A stretch of DNA of 24,808 nucleotides from Candidatus Zhuqueibacterota bacterium 4484_219. Lineage in GTDB: Bacteria; Zhuqueibacterota; JdFR-76; 4484-219. Of this stretch, positions 16,298-24,611 are shown one piece after another (position 1 is the first letter of the stretch; the number at the start of each line of letters is the position of its first letter). The notes beneath the pieces are model-generated. The model did not search any database. It saw nothing but the letters and a program-made list of their open reading frames with translations, and had not been told where the DNA came from. The translations under genes and the position numbers were made by a program. The stretch covers positions 1 to 24,808 of the forward strand of contig MZGM01000024.1 of assembly GCA_002085035.1 (NCBI GenBank), in the 5' to 3' direction.

Positions 16298-16751
16298 TTA
16301 CCCCATAAATGCCCTACCTCCGAATATGCCTTTGAGCAAAAGGCTGATAACAATCCACAGCACCCAAAGTGAGCCTACAAACGTAACTGATTTTTTGCAC
16401 CATAAAGAATATTCCTGCTACTATCAACGTAACAACAAATACACTGATGAACGAAGACAGTGGCACAGCAATTTTTTGTACCCCTGCTGTGCTTTGCAAA
16501 AGCTCTTCGGCCTCCTCCTCACTTATTCCTCTTTTTTCAGCTATCGTATTGATCTGGACAGTCTTAAGTACTGGAGAAATTATTACTATCGAAAACGCCG
16601 AAATTAAAGCCCAGGCAACAAGTGGAATTAGCCAGTCAGGCTTACGCTTAATACTCTCAAATGTCTCTCGTGGCGAGAAATAAACCCCGAACCAGCGGGC
16701 AAAGAAGGTCTTTTCTTTTACTCCCTCTGCAAGTTGAGTTGAACTTTCCAT
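16298..16751 (-). pseudogene. Yip1-family membrane protein, broken by internal deletion and frame change
   Basis: The start, from ATG 16751 behind an AGGAGAA site, reads FARWFGVYFSPRETFESIKR and PDWLIPLVAWALISA, the usual opening of bacterial Yip1-domain membrane proteins. A hydrophilic loop (EKRGISEEEAEELL) and a second membrane segment ending FFMVQKI follow. After that the same frame becomes non-hydrophobic (CRLTLGAVDCYQPFAQRH) and stops at 16314. The alternative frame from about 16390 reads VTFVGSLWVLWIVISLLLKG and ends at TAA 16298-16300, a typical last membrane helix for the family. The middle membrane segments are missing. Bacterial Yip1 proteins have no settled function; it may be involved in membrane organisation. 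It trails the aromatic amino-acid genes by 230 bases. Confidence 0.72.
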
Positions 16752-16956
16752 GATGATTCTCCTATTTTTTGTTCATGAATACATTTATTGAAACGTAATT
16801 AGTCATAAAATGTTTCTTAAAAAATTTAGAAGAACTCTCCTGAATCCAAATCTCCAAATTTTTTTGAAACATCTGAAACCACGATTAGGAGTTACATGGA
16901 AGTAGAAACTCTGCTAAACAGTTGAATAGATTGATGCGACATTTCCGGAAGTTAAT

Positions 16957-16971
16957 CCTTCTTTAAGAAGG
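16957..16971. repeat. Small perfect inverted repeat downstream of aroC
   Basis: CCTTCTTTAAGAAGG has 7-base arms around one base, with GTT and AAC outside that can extend the stem after mismatches. It lies 12 bases past the aroC stop. There is no T-run after it on the minus strand, so it is at best a weak or factor-dependent terminator or an RNA 3'-end structure. Confidence 0.3.
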
Positions 16972-16983
16972 TCAACCTCTGAT

Positions 16984-18120
16984 CTAACTCGGAAAGCGAT
17001 TTTTCATTTTGTTACGATAGAATTTTAGATGCTCCTGAATTTCAGGTAGCGTATCCGAGCCAAATTTTTCGAGTAGGGCCTGAGCAATAACAAAAGCCAC
17101 CACTGCTTCCCCTACCACTGCTGCTGCAGGCACTACCATCACATCCGAACGAATGTAGGGAGCTGGTGTTCTGACACCGGTTGCAAGATCAACACTGGGC
17201 AGCGGTTGTCGTAAGGTGGGAATAGGTTTAAGATACGCTCGCACCACAATAGGCTGTCCATTTGAAATCCCCCCCTCAATACCCCCAGCACGATTGCTGC
17301 CACGCACAACAGTACCTGAATCTACCAAAATAGCATCATGCATCTGGCTACCAGGTTGCTGCGATCCTTTAACCCCCTCACCGATTTCCACAGCCTTCAC
17401 CGAGGGAATGCTCATCAAATGTAAAGCTAAACGAGCATCTAGACGGCTTTCGTAGTGAACATGACTTCCCAATCCCGGCGGGGTGTTGAAAGTAATCACC
17501 TCAAAACTACCCCCCAGAGTGTCGCCAGTTTTCTGGGCATTGTCGACAAGTTGCACCATCCGTTCACTAGTAATAGGGTCCGCACAATAAACAGGAGATT
17601 GCATGATCAATCGACGGAGTTCATCGGTTGGCAAATTCAGCTTGGGAGCTTGGATTGAGCCAATTTGTCGCACGTGTCCAACCACCTCGATTTGACATTC
17701 AGCCAGTAGCATCTGGCAAATTGCCCCGATTGCCACTCGCATGGCGGTCTCGCGGGCACTGGCACGTTCGATTATTGGATTGAAATCATCCTCGAATCCA
17801 TACTTCCAGGCGCCAGCCAAATCAGCATGTCCGGGACGTGGTACAGTACGGGGAGGAACACTTGCAGCGTCATGCATTGATTTGTTGTGAATTAACAAGC
17901 CTATAGGAGCTCCGCTGGATTTACCCCGCCAAATACCTGAAATCAAACGAACCTGATCGTACTCCATTTGCATGCGCACACCTCGACCGTAACCACCTTG
18001 TCGCCGAGCTAAAATCTGGTTGATTCTATTTTCAGAAATGGGCACATGGGCAGGAAACCCTTCTAAAATTCCCATCAGCGCTGCCCCATGTGAATCTCCG
18101 GCAGTAAAATATTTCAGCAT
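16984..18120 (-). CDS. aroC: Chorismate synthase
   Basis: A 378-residue cytoplasmic enzyme that converts EPSP to chorismate with reduced FMN, the last step of the shikimate pathway. It has the full family signature set: YFTAGDSHGAALMGILEG at the start, RRQGGYGRGVRMQ, DQVRLISGIWRGKSSGAPIG, RPGHADLAGAWKYG, and ERASARETAMRVAIGAI. Length is normal. The ATG is preceded by AGGTG. It follows aroA by 74 bases and pheA lies one gene further upstream, so the order pheA-aroA-aroC suggests one transcript for phenylalanine and chorismate supply. Confidence 0.96.
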   Translation of the reverse strand: MLKYFTAGDSHGAALMGILEGFPAHVPISENRINQILARRQGGYGRGVRMQMEYDQVRLISGIWRGKSSGAPIGLLIHNKSMHDAASVPPRTVPRPGHADLAGAWKYGFEDDFNPIIERASARETAMRVAIGAICQMLLAECQIEVVGHVRQIGSIQAPKLNLPTDELRRLIMQSPVYCADPITSERMVQLVDNAQKTGDTLGGSFEVITFNTPPGLGSHVHYESRLDARLALHLMSIPSVKAVEIGEGVKGSQQPGSQMHDAILVDSGTVVRGSNRAGGIEGGISNGQPIVVRAYLKPIPTLRQPLPSVDLATGVRTPAPYIRSDVMVVPAAAVVGEAVVAFVIAQALLEKFGSDTLPEIQEHLKFYRNKMKNRFPS

Positions 18121-18194
18121 TGCTTCACCTTTCTGAAAAACTTCTGTCGAAATCTACATTTGCAAAGCCTACTAAATTGTACATTTTGCTCATC

Positions 18195-19478
18195 TCAAAC
18201 CTCATAAAGAGAGAAAAGGGCATTAAAAAAATCAGGGTAAGAAATTGTAACCCACCTTTCTCCGGTTAGCTGGCTGGGCGAGTGTGCCACAGCCGCCGCC
18301 ACTGCTAATGCCATAGCAATCCGATGATCGCCATGTGTTCGCAAGAAGGCACCATGTAATGGTGTGGGGCCTTCTACTACAAAACCATCAGTAAGTTCGC
18401 TCAATTGAGCTCCCATTCTGGTTAATTCCGTCACAATGCTTCGGATACGATCTGATTCTTTGACTCGTAGTTCCTGGGCACCGTGTACAGTTAGTTTCCC
18501 CTCGGCCTGAGTTGCTACTACTGCCAAAAGCGGAAGTTCATCAATCAGTTTGGGCACTTCTGCTGCAGAGACAGCAACATTCCGCAACGGAGAAGAGCGC
18601 ACCATCAAGGTGCCAACTGGCTCCGGGGATTGTTTTTCTACCTGAATCTCATATTTTAACCCCATGCGTTGCAGTACTTCCAGAAATCCAATACGTGTAG
18701 GATTAATATTGACATTCCTAAGGGTTAGTTCAGCATCGGGATGGATGGCAGCAAGAGCTACAAAATATGCAGCGGAGGAAAAATCGCCAGGAACTGACAA
18801 TCGAAATGACGGAATTGGTGTTGATTCGATAGAATACTGCAAGTTAACTTTCTGGAGCGGTAGACCTAACCACTGAAATAAGCGTTCGGTGTGATCGCGG
18901 CTCTGCAGTGGCTCGACAACCGTGGTTTCTCCTTCGGCTAAAAGCCCAGCCAGCAGCAAAGCGGTTTTTACCTGAGCACTGGCAATTGGCAATTCGTATC
19001 GGATACCGCGGAGGTGCGCCCCTTGAATCGCAATTGGAAGCAGGGTGTTCTGTTGACGAGCAAGAATCTGCGCTCCCATCTGTTGCATTGGGACAATAAC
19101 TCGCTGCATAGGACGACGTTGCAACGACTGGTCACCTGTAAGTACCGAGAAAAAACGTTGTCCCGCCAATACTCCCATAAGCAGACGGGCAGTAGTCCCT
19201 GAGTTACCACAAAACAGGGGCACGGGAGACTCCCGCAACCCGCAGCGCCCTTTCCCTCGTAGCGTAACCTCATGCGATTTTTCATTAGAGAAAATCTCAC
19301 TTCCCAACTTCTGCAATACTTTGCATGTAGACTGCACATCGGCACTCGGCGAGAGATTTTCGATGGTAGAAACCCCCTCTGCTAAGCTGGCTAAGATTAA
19401 TGCCCTGTGGGAAATAGACTTGTCGCCTGGTATAAAAACCTCTCCTCGCAACCGTTTTGGTTTATGGATAATGATCAT
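18195..19478 (-). CDS. aroA: 3-phosphoshikimate 1-carboxyvinyltransferase (EPSP synthase)
   Basis: A 427-residue cytoplasmic enzyme joining phosphoenolpyruvate to shikimate-3-phosphate. It shows the conserved IPGDKSISHRALILASLAEG (16-35, Lys20 in the active site), the LFCGNSGTTARLLMGVL motif, LTGDQSLQRRPM, LRVKESDRI, and HGDHRIAMALAVAAA near the C-terminus. It has the usual two-domain length. No Ala-to-Gly change is seen in the NSGTT region. It lies 45 bases downstream of the pheA stop and 74 bases before aroC. Confidence 0.96.
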   Translation of the reverse strand: MIIIHKPKRLRGEVFIPGDKSISHRALILASLAEGVSTIENLSPSADVQSTCKVLQKLGSEIFSNEKSHEVTLRGKGRCGLRESPVPLFCGNSGTTARLLMGVLAGQRFFSVLTGDQSLQRRPMQRVIVPMQQMGAQILARQQNTLLPIAIQGAHLRGIRYELPIASAQVKTALLLAGLLAEGETTVVEPLQSRDHTERLFQWLGLPLQKVNLQYSIESTPIPSFRLSVPGDFSSAAYFVALAAIHPDAELTLRNVNINPTRIGFLEVLQRMGLKYEIQVEKQSPEPVGTLMVRSSPLRNVAVSAAEVPKLIDELPLLAVVATQAEGKLTVHGAQELRVKESDRIRSIVTELTRMGAQLSELTDGFVVEGPTPLHGAFLRTHGDHRIAMALAVAAAVAHSPSQLTGERWVTISYPDFFNALFSLYEV

Positions 19479-19523
19479 TTTTGTTTAAGTTCTTAATTAT
19501 TTAAATTTTGGAAGTATTTTTAA

Positions 19524-20369
19524 TTAGGTCTTTTGCCATTCTGGTAGGGCTCCCTCTGGATACGAACCTAATACTTTGACAAAAAGAGCTCGTTTCAATA
19601 GTTGAACTAAGGCCTGCTCTACCGGCGGATCCTCTATGTAGCCCTCGAAATCCAGATAGAAAATGTAGTGCCAGGGTCGGTTTCTCTCTGGTCTTGACTC
19701 GATCTTGGTAAGATTTAACCCATAGGTAGCAAAAACTTCTAAGCAATGAAGCAACGCACCTGGTGTATCGCGGACCGAGAAAAGAATGGAAGTTTTGCTT
19801 TTTTCTGCCCTCGCAACCTCACCTTTACCAAGAATAAAAAAACGCGTTGTGTTGTGGCTGACATCTTCAATGGATTCAAAAAGTACCTGGAGATTGTGAA
19901 TTTGTGCAGCTCGTTTACTGGCAATAGCAGCAGAAGTCAAAAGATTTTCCTGACGAATTTTCCGGGCGCTCCCAGCAGTATCCCATTCAGGCAATGGTTT
20001 AAGAGAGTATTTTTTCAGAAATTGTTGACATTGAGCCAATGCATGAGGATGGGAATAAACATTGGTAATTTCTGTAATGCTTACCCCCGGCAATGCTAAT
20101 AGATTGTGATGAATCCGAAAATAGTACTCTCCCACTATTGTGAGTTTCGACTCCAGTAATAAATCGTAAGTCTGAGTAATTGTTCCGGCAATTGAATTCT
20201 CTGCTGGTAGAAAACCGAACTCAGCCTTATTGGCTTGTACCGCTTCTACTACCTCTTCGGAAGTTTCAAACCCACAAGTGTCCACTTCCGAGCCAAAACA
20301 CTGAATGATTGCCTCTTCACTATAAGCACCCTTTTCCCCTTGATAAGCAACATAACACGATTTCGCCAT
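19524..20369 (-). CDS. pheA: Prephenate dehydratase with ACT domain
   Basis: A 281-residue monofunctional enzyme that converts prephenate to phenylpyruvate, the committed step to phenylalanine. The catalytic domain (about 1-180) has VAYQGEKGAYSEEA, FGFLPAENSIAGTI and the TTRFFILG motif whose Thr-Arg-Phe is catalytic. The regulatory ACT domain (about 193-270) has VRDTPGALLHCLEVFATYGL and IESRPE, the phenylalanine-binding motif, so feedback inhibition is likely. No chorismate mutase domain is attached. The start has an AGGGA site, and a near-consensus promoter lies about 50 bases upstream. It is the first gene of the minus-strand aromatic operon. Confidence 0.95.
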   Translation of the reverse strand: MAKSCYVAYQGEKGAYSEEAIIQCFGSEVDTCGFETSEEVVEAVQANKAEFGFLPAENSIAGTITQTYDLLLESKLTIVGEYYFRIHHNLLALPGVSITEITNVYSHPHALAQCQQFLKKYSLKPLPEWDTAGSARKIRQENLLTSAAIASKRAAQIHNLQVLFESIEDVSHNTTRFFILGKGEVARAEKSKTSILFSVRDTPGALLHCLEVFATYGLNLTKIESRPERNRPWHYIFYLDFEGYIEDPPVEQALVQLLKRALFVKVLGSYPEGALPEWQKT

Positions 20370-20424
20370 CGGTGATTCCCTTTGTTTGCTAACTCGCTAA
20401 ATTTTGTTTTTTTGGTATTATCTT

Positions 20425-20453
20425 AAGATACAACCTGTAGAAGACATTGTCAA
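20425..20453 (-). promoter_or_regulatory. Promoter of the pheA-aroA-aroC operon
   Basis: On the minus strand a perfect TTGACA (20453-20448) is followed after 17 bases by TATCTT (20430-20425), which matches 4 of 6 of TATAAT. Transcription would start near 20418, about 49 bases before the pheA ATG. Confidence 0.6.
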
Positions 20454-20473
20454 GTTATTTTGTAAATAAGGCT

Positions 20474-20504
20474 TCTCATTTTAACTAAATTATTTTAGAT
20501 GAGA
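20474..20504. promoter_or_regulatory. Inverted repeat between the two divergent promoters
   Basis: TCTCAT (20474-20479) pairs with ATGAGA (20499-20504), and CTAAA (20485-20489) with TTTAG (20494-20498), leaving a 5-base bulge on the left arm and a 4-base loop. The element sits between the pheA promoter and the aldehyde dehydrogenase promoter, a fitting place for an operator. No regulator gene is adjacent. Confidence 0.35.
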
Positions 20505-20521
20505 TTCTTTTAATTGTTATC

Positions 20522-20550
20522 TTGACTTTTTAGCTTTTTTTTGTTATAAT
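20522..20550 (+). promoter_or_regulatory. Strong sigma70-type promoter of the aldehyde dehydrogenase operon
   Basis: TTGACT at 20522-20527 (5 of 6) and TATAAT at 20545-20550 (6 of 6) are separated by 17 bases of T-rich sequence. This is the best promoter match in the window. Transcription would start near 20557, about 60 bases before the aldehyde dehydrogenase ATG. Confidence 0.7.
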
Positions 20551-20619
20551 GTATAGGTCAATTTAGTATTGTCTATGTTGGAAACTTAAAGCTTTTAACC
20601 AACCGATGGTAGCAGAAAG

Positions 20620-22107
20620 ATGGCTACAATTTACCAAAATTTTATTGATGGTAAATGGGTGGATGCATCTTCGGGCGAAGTCTTTGAGAATCGCAATCCG
20701 GCCAATTGGGATGAAGTAATCGGGATTTTCCCCAAATCGTCTAAGGAGGACGTGGACGCAGCTGTAAGAGCTGCAAGAGAAGAATTCAAGACCTGGCGAC
20801 TGGTTCCGGCTCCTGTACGTGGAGAAATCATGAAAGCGGCTGGCGATTTGATGGTGGCTCGAAAGGAAGAATTAGCTCATTTGATGACCCGCGAGATGGG
20901 GAAAGTACTCGAAGAAACTCGGGGTGACGTTCAGGAGGGGATTGACACAGCTTATTACGCTTTCGGTGAAAGTCGACGCTTGTTCGCTCATACTGTCCCC
21001 TCGGAACTACCTAACAAATTCAACATGACCATGCGCATGCCAATAGGGGTTGCAGGCGTGATTACCCCGTGGAACTTTCCGATGGCTATTCCAAGCTGGA
21101 AAATCTTTCCGGCACTAACTTGTGGCAATACAGTGGTGTTCAAGCCGGCAAGCGATACCCCAGCTACTGCTACTAAACTGGTAGAAATTTTATTGGAGGC
21201 CGGTGTGCCGCCCAGAGCTATCAACCTGGTACATGGCACGGGTAACGCAGTGGGTATTCCTATTGTAGAACATCCAGAAGTAAATCTACTTTCCTTCACT
21301 GGTTCGTCTGCTGTGGGTAAATCCATTGCCGCTATTGCTGGAAAATCGCTCAAACGAGTGTCATTGGAATTGGGGGGCAAAAACGCCCAGATCGTGATGG
21401 ATGACGCAAATCTGGAATTGGCTCTTGAAGGTGTATTATGGGGCGCATTTGGTACTACCGGACAGCGTTGTACCGCTACCAGTCGGTTAATATTGCACGA
21501 AAAAATCTACCATAAGTTTCTCGACATGTTAGTCGAACGTACTAAAGCACTTAAGTTGGGCAATGGATTAGACGAAACAGTAGAGGTAGGACCGGTAATT
21601 AACTCCGCTCAGCGGCAAACTATCCACCAATATGTAGAAATTGGCCAAAAGGAAGGCGCATCCTTACTGCTGGGTGGGGAATTTGCTGAAGATGGCGATT
21701 TGAAAAAAGGGTTTTTTTACAAGCCCACTATCTTTGTGGACGTTCGTCCGGAGATGCGTATCGCTCGGGAAGAAATCTTCGGACCTGTTCTTTGCGTACT
21801 CAAAGTTTCTTCATTAGACGAAGCAATCAAAGTGCTCAACGATTCTGTCTATGGTTTGTCTTCTTCAATCTACACTCAGGACATAAATACAGCTTACAAA
21901 GCCATACAAAACATCGAAGCCGGTATTACCTACATTAACGGTCCAACTATCGGAGCAGAGTGTCACATGCCATTTGGAGGCGTTAAAGAAACCGGAAATG
22001 GCCATCGAGAAGGCGGTTGGGCAGCTTATGACTTTTTTACCGAAATTAAAACTGTCTACGTAGACTTTAGTGGGAGGTTGCAACGAGCACAAATTGACAA
22101 TCGGTAA
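20620..22107 (+). CDS. NAD(P)-dependent aldehyde dehydrogenase, probably 2-aminoadipate semialdehyde dehydrogenase
   Basis: A 495-residue cytoplasmic oxidoreductase of the aldehyde dehydrogenase superfamily. Visible catalytic features: TPWNFPMA with Asn152, LVHGTGNAVG and FTGSSAVG (226-233) for the cofactor, LELGGKN with general-base Glu250, and TTGQRCTATSR with nucleophile Cys284. It ends with PFGGVKETGNGHREGG. Length is normal. The next gene, 28 bases on, encodes L-lysine 6-transaminase, whose product is 2-aminoadipate 6-semialdehyde. Oxidation of that aldehyde to 2-aminoadipate is therefore the most likely job. The specificity is inferred from context, and the sequence alone would also allow other semialdehydes. 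The ribosome site is weak (AGAAAG) behind a strong promoter. Confidence 0.88.
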   Translation: MATIYQNFIDGKWVDASSGEVFENRNPANWDEVIGIFPKSSKEDVDAAVRAAREEFKTWRLVPAPVRGEIMKAAGDLMVARKEELAHLMTREMGKVLEETRGDVQEGIDTAYYAFGESRRLFAHTVPSELPNKFNMTMRMPIGVAGVITPWNFPMAIPSWKIFPALTCGNTVVFKPASDTPATATKLVEILLEAGVPPRAINLVHGTGNAVGIPIVEHPEVNLLSFTGSSAVGKSIAAIAGKSLKRVSLELGGKNAQIVMDDANLELALEGVLWGAFGTTGQRCTATSRLILHEKIYHKFLDMLVERTKALKLGNGLDETVEVGPVINSAQRQTIHQYVEIGQKEGASLLLGGEFAEDGDLKKGFFYKPTIFVDVRPEMRIAREEIFGPVLCVLKVSSLDEAIKVLNDSVYGLSSSIYTQDINTAYKAIQNIEAGITYINGPTIGAECHMPFGGVKETGNGHREGGWAAYDFFTEIKTVYVDFSGRLQRAQIDNR

Positions 22108-22135
22108 AATCTAATCATAACGGAGCTACAAGTTT

Positions 22136-23521
22136 TTGAACCAATTATTTACAGTACCAAAAGACATAATGGCCGATAGAGAGGATACCCCCATGATTCA
22201 GATCGAACCTGAGAAGGTAATAGAGACATTAAAAAAATACATGTTGATAGATGGTTTCCATATTGTAGTGGACCTAGAAAAAAGTCAGGGAAGTCATCTT
22301 GTCGATGCACGGGATGGAAGGGAGTATTTAGATTTCTTTAGCTTTTTTGCTTCTAATCCAGTAGGTTTCAACCATCCCAAGATGCTGGAACCTGAGTTCA
22401 CCAAGAAGTTACTGCGGGCAGCTATTCACAAACCATCGAATTCCGATTTCTACACTGTGGAACTGGCTGAATTTGCAGAGACTTTTTCTCAATTGGCTTT
22501 ACCGGATGATTTCAAGCATCTATTTCTGATTGAAGGGGGAGCATTGGCGGTAGAAAATGCTCTAAAAGCTGCCTTCGATTGGAAGGTACGTAAGAATTTC
22601 GAGAAGGGCTACAGGGGAGAGAAAGGGAAACAAATCATTCATTTTCGGGAAGCTTTTCATGGACGCACCGGTTACACTCTATCGCTAACTAATACCGCCG
22701 ACAAACGTAAGACCAAATATTTTGCGAAATTTGATTGGCCACGAGTACTTAATCCTAAGATAACCTTTCCTCTAACTGAGCAAAATCTGGAAAAGGTCAA
22801 AGAAGCAGAACGAGTTAGCCTGAATCAAATTAAACAGGCTATCTACAATAACCCCGACGACATCGCAGCAATCGTTATTGAGCCAATCCAGGGCGAGGGG
22901 GGTGATAACCACTTTCGCGGCGAATTTCTTCGGGCTCTCCGCCAAATTGCTGATGAAAATGAAATTTTATTAATCTTCGATGAAGTGCAAACAGGCGTAG
23001 GAATCACTGGGAAAATGTGGGCACACCAACACTTCGATGTAGTTCCTGACATTATGGCTTTTGGCAAAAAAACCCAGGTTTGTGGAATTGCAGCTACGTC
23101 GCGAATTGACGAGGTAGAAAACAATGTCTTTAAAGAATCCGGCAGAATCAATTCCACCTGGGGTGGAAACTTAACGGACATGGTTCGAGCTACACGTTAT
23201 CTTGAGATCATACATCAAGAAAATCTGGTAGAAAATGCCCACGTAGTAGGTGAATATTTTGTGGAACGTATCCAGCAACTACAACAACAATTCCCTGAAT
23301 TAATTTCTAATGCCAGAGGGCGGGGACTATTCATAGCGTTTGATTTACCCAGCTCCGAAATTCGGAACAAACTTTTTGCAGAAACGTTTAAACATCGCGT
23401 TATTGTATTGAAAAGTGGTGTGAAATCGATTCGCTTCCGCCCCTCATTGAACATAACCAAGGCAGAAGTAGATGAAGGAATTGAACTGCTTCGTGAGTGC
23501 ATTGAAATTGTAGCAAGGTAG
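22136..23521 (+). CDS. lat: L-lysine 6-transaminase
   Basis: A 461-residue PLP enzyme of aminotransferase class III that moves the epsilon-amino group of lysine to 2-oxoglutarate, giving 2-aminoadipate 6-semialdehyde and glutamate. Blocks shared with the mycobacterial enzyme as I recall it are NKPSNSD-like HKPSNSDFYTVELA, FLIEGGALAVENALKAAFDW, FHGRTGYTLSLTNTADK, IEPIQGEGGDNHFR, FDEVQTGVGITG with Asp282, and MAFGKKTQVCG with Lys311 as the probable Schiff-base lysine, followed by NSTWGGNLTDMVR. The start is probably TTG 22136 behind GGAG at 22122-22125. ATG 22169 is an alternative 11 codons in. Together with the upstream dehydrogenase it forms a lysine to 2-aminoadipate route. Confidence 0.93.
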   Translation: MNQLFTVPKDIMADREDTPMIQIEPEKVIETLKKYMLIDGFHIVVDLEKSQGSHLVDARDGREYLDFFSFFASNPVGFNHPKMLEPEFTKKLLRAAIHKPSNSDFYTVELAEFAETFSQLALPDDFKHLFLIEGGALAVENALKAAFDWKVRKNFEKGYRGEKGKQIIHFREAFHGRTGYTLSLTNTADKRKTKYFAKFDWPRVLNPKITFPLTEQNLEKVKEAERVSLNQIKQAIYNNPDDIAAIVIEPIQGEGGDNHFRGEFLRALRQIADENEILLIFDEVQTGVGITGKMWAHQHFDVVPDIMAFGKKTQVCGIAATSRIDEVENNVFKESGRINSTWGGNLTDMVRATRYLEIIHQENLVENAHVVGEYFVERIQQLQQQFPELISNARGRGLFIAFDLPSSEIRNKLFAETFKHRVIVLKSGVKSIRFRPSLNITKAEVDEGIELLRECIEIVAR

Positions 23522-23561
23522 AACGTGCTGATAAAGCGAACACCTAACAAGAGGAACAAAA

Positions 23562-24218
23562 TTGAAACAAGAGAAATTTAATCAATTTCAACTGATTCCC
23601 AATTGGTTAAAAAACGGTTTTATGGGACTATTACAACCGGTTTTTCGTGTCCTTATTGCTTTAGAGATAAATCCGAACATGTTTACTACTGTGGGATTTT
23701 TCATCAGTGTACTTTCAGCGTATTTTTTCGCTCGGGGATCACTACGGCTGGGGGGAGGTTTATTTATCTTATCCGGAATTTTTGATGTTATTGATGGCCA
23801 GGTAGCTCGAGCAACTCATCGAGTAACCAAATTCGGTGCTCTTTATGACTCCGCCCTCGATCGTTACTCGGAAGTAATTATTCTTTTTGGAATTGCCTAC
23901 TATTTCATCAGAGAAGATTTATTTCTTGCTTCTGTTGCAGCTTGTGTGGCATTGGGCGGGTCAATCATGGTAAGTTACGTTCGAGCTCGCGCGGAAGGAT
24001 TAGGATTTTCGTGCAAGGTTGGTTTAATGCAGCGACCTGAACGTATTGTAACCCTGGGAATAACTGCTCTTATTCACGAATATGTGTTCATTGGAGGTGT
24101 AATACTTGTCGCCTTACTCTCTAATTTTACCGCTATTCAGCGAATTTATCACATCTGGGCAGCGGAAAATGGTAAAAAATCGGAAAAGTTGGAAAATTTA
24201 AATGATTGGGGAACGTAA
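23562..24218 (+). CDS. CDP-alcohol phosphatidyltransferase, probably phosphatidylinositol(-phosphate) synthase
   Basis: A 218-residue integral inner-membrane enzyme that swaps the CMP of CDP-diacylglycerol for an alcohol. The complete family motif is present: Asp75, Asp78-Gly79, Ala82-Arg83, Gly92, Asp96 and Asp100 (FDVIDGQVAR then GALYDSALD), with about six membrane segments. The inositol-3-phosphate synthase two genes on suggests the acceptor is inositol-1-phosphate or inositol, making phosphatidylinositol phosphate or phosphatidylinositol. The start is a TTG with GAGG 7 bases upstream. The next gene, panD, begins 2 bases after this stop. Alcohol specificity is inferred from context only. 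Confidence 0.85.
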   Translation: MKQEKFNQFQLIPNWLKNGFMGLLQPVFRVLIALEINPNMFTTVGFFISVLSAYFFARGSLRLGGGLFILSGIFDVIDGQVARATHRVTKFGALYDSALDRYSEVIILFGIAYYFIREDLFLASVAACVALGGSIMVSYVRARAEGLGFSCKVGLMQRPERIVTLGITALIHEYVFIGGVILVALLSNFTAIQRIYHIWAAENGKKSEKLENLNDWGT

Positions 24219-24220
24219 CC

Positions 24221-24580
24221 ATGCTTGTTCATATTTGTAAAGCCAAAATCCATCGGGCAACAGTCAATGATCTGGACCTCAATTATGAGGGCAGTATCAC
24301 TATCGATCGGGATTTAATGGATGCTGCCAATATTCTCCCTTTTGAAAAGGTGCAGGTATTAAATATTAACAATGGTGAACGAGCCGAAACCTACGTCATC
24401 GAGGGCGAACGAGGATCGGGAATTATTGGACTGAACGGCGCTCTGGCCCGATTAGCCCAAAAGGGAGACCTGTTAATTATTATTGCCTACGCTTTAATGG
24501 AAGAAGCCAAGGCAAAAAAATTCCATCCCATTATTGTTCACGTTGACCAAAACAATCATATAACCAAAATACAATCATAA
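24221..24580 (+). CDS. panD: Aspartate 1-decarboxylase (proenzyme)
   Basis: A 119-residue pyruvoyl enzyme that makes beta-alanine from aspartate for pantothenate and coenzyme A. From ATG 24221 the self-cleavage site falls at Gly24-Ser25 (NYEGSITID), exactly as in the E. coli protein, which fixes the start. An upstream TTG at 24206 would overlap the previous gene and misplace this register. Other family marks are KAKIHRATV, INNGERAETYVIEG, GIIGLNGALARL and GDLLIIIAYA. GGGGAA precedes the start. Its place between two inositol-lipid genes is unusual. No other pantothenate genes are in the window. Confidence 0.95.
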   Translation: MLVHICKAKIHRATVNDLDLNYEGSITIDRDLMDAANILPFEKVQVLNINNGERAETYVIEGERGSGIIGLNGALARLAQKGDLLIIIAYALMEEAKAKKFHPIIVHVDQNNHITKIQS

Positions 24581-24600
24581 CCTATGACTATTCCAACAAT

Positions 24601-24605
24601 GGAGG
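24601..24605 (+). promoter_or_regulatory. Ribosome binding site deciding the GTG start of the inositol-3-phosphate synthase gene
   Basis: GGAGG lies 6 bases before GTG 24612. A GTG at 24606 directly abuts the site and would be too close, and the internal ATG at 24627 is 21 bases away. So 24612 is the best start. Confidence 0.5.
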
Positions 24606-24611
24606 TGTGGA

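Noticed and set aside
22843..23559. Two minus-strand frames over the lysine transaminase gene
   Set aside because: Antisense shadows of a strongly conserved coding region.
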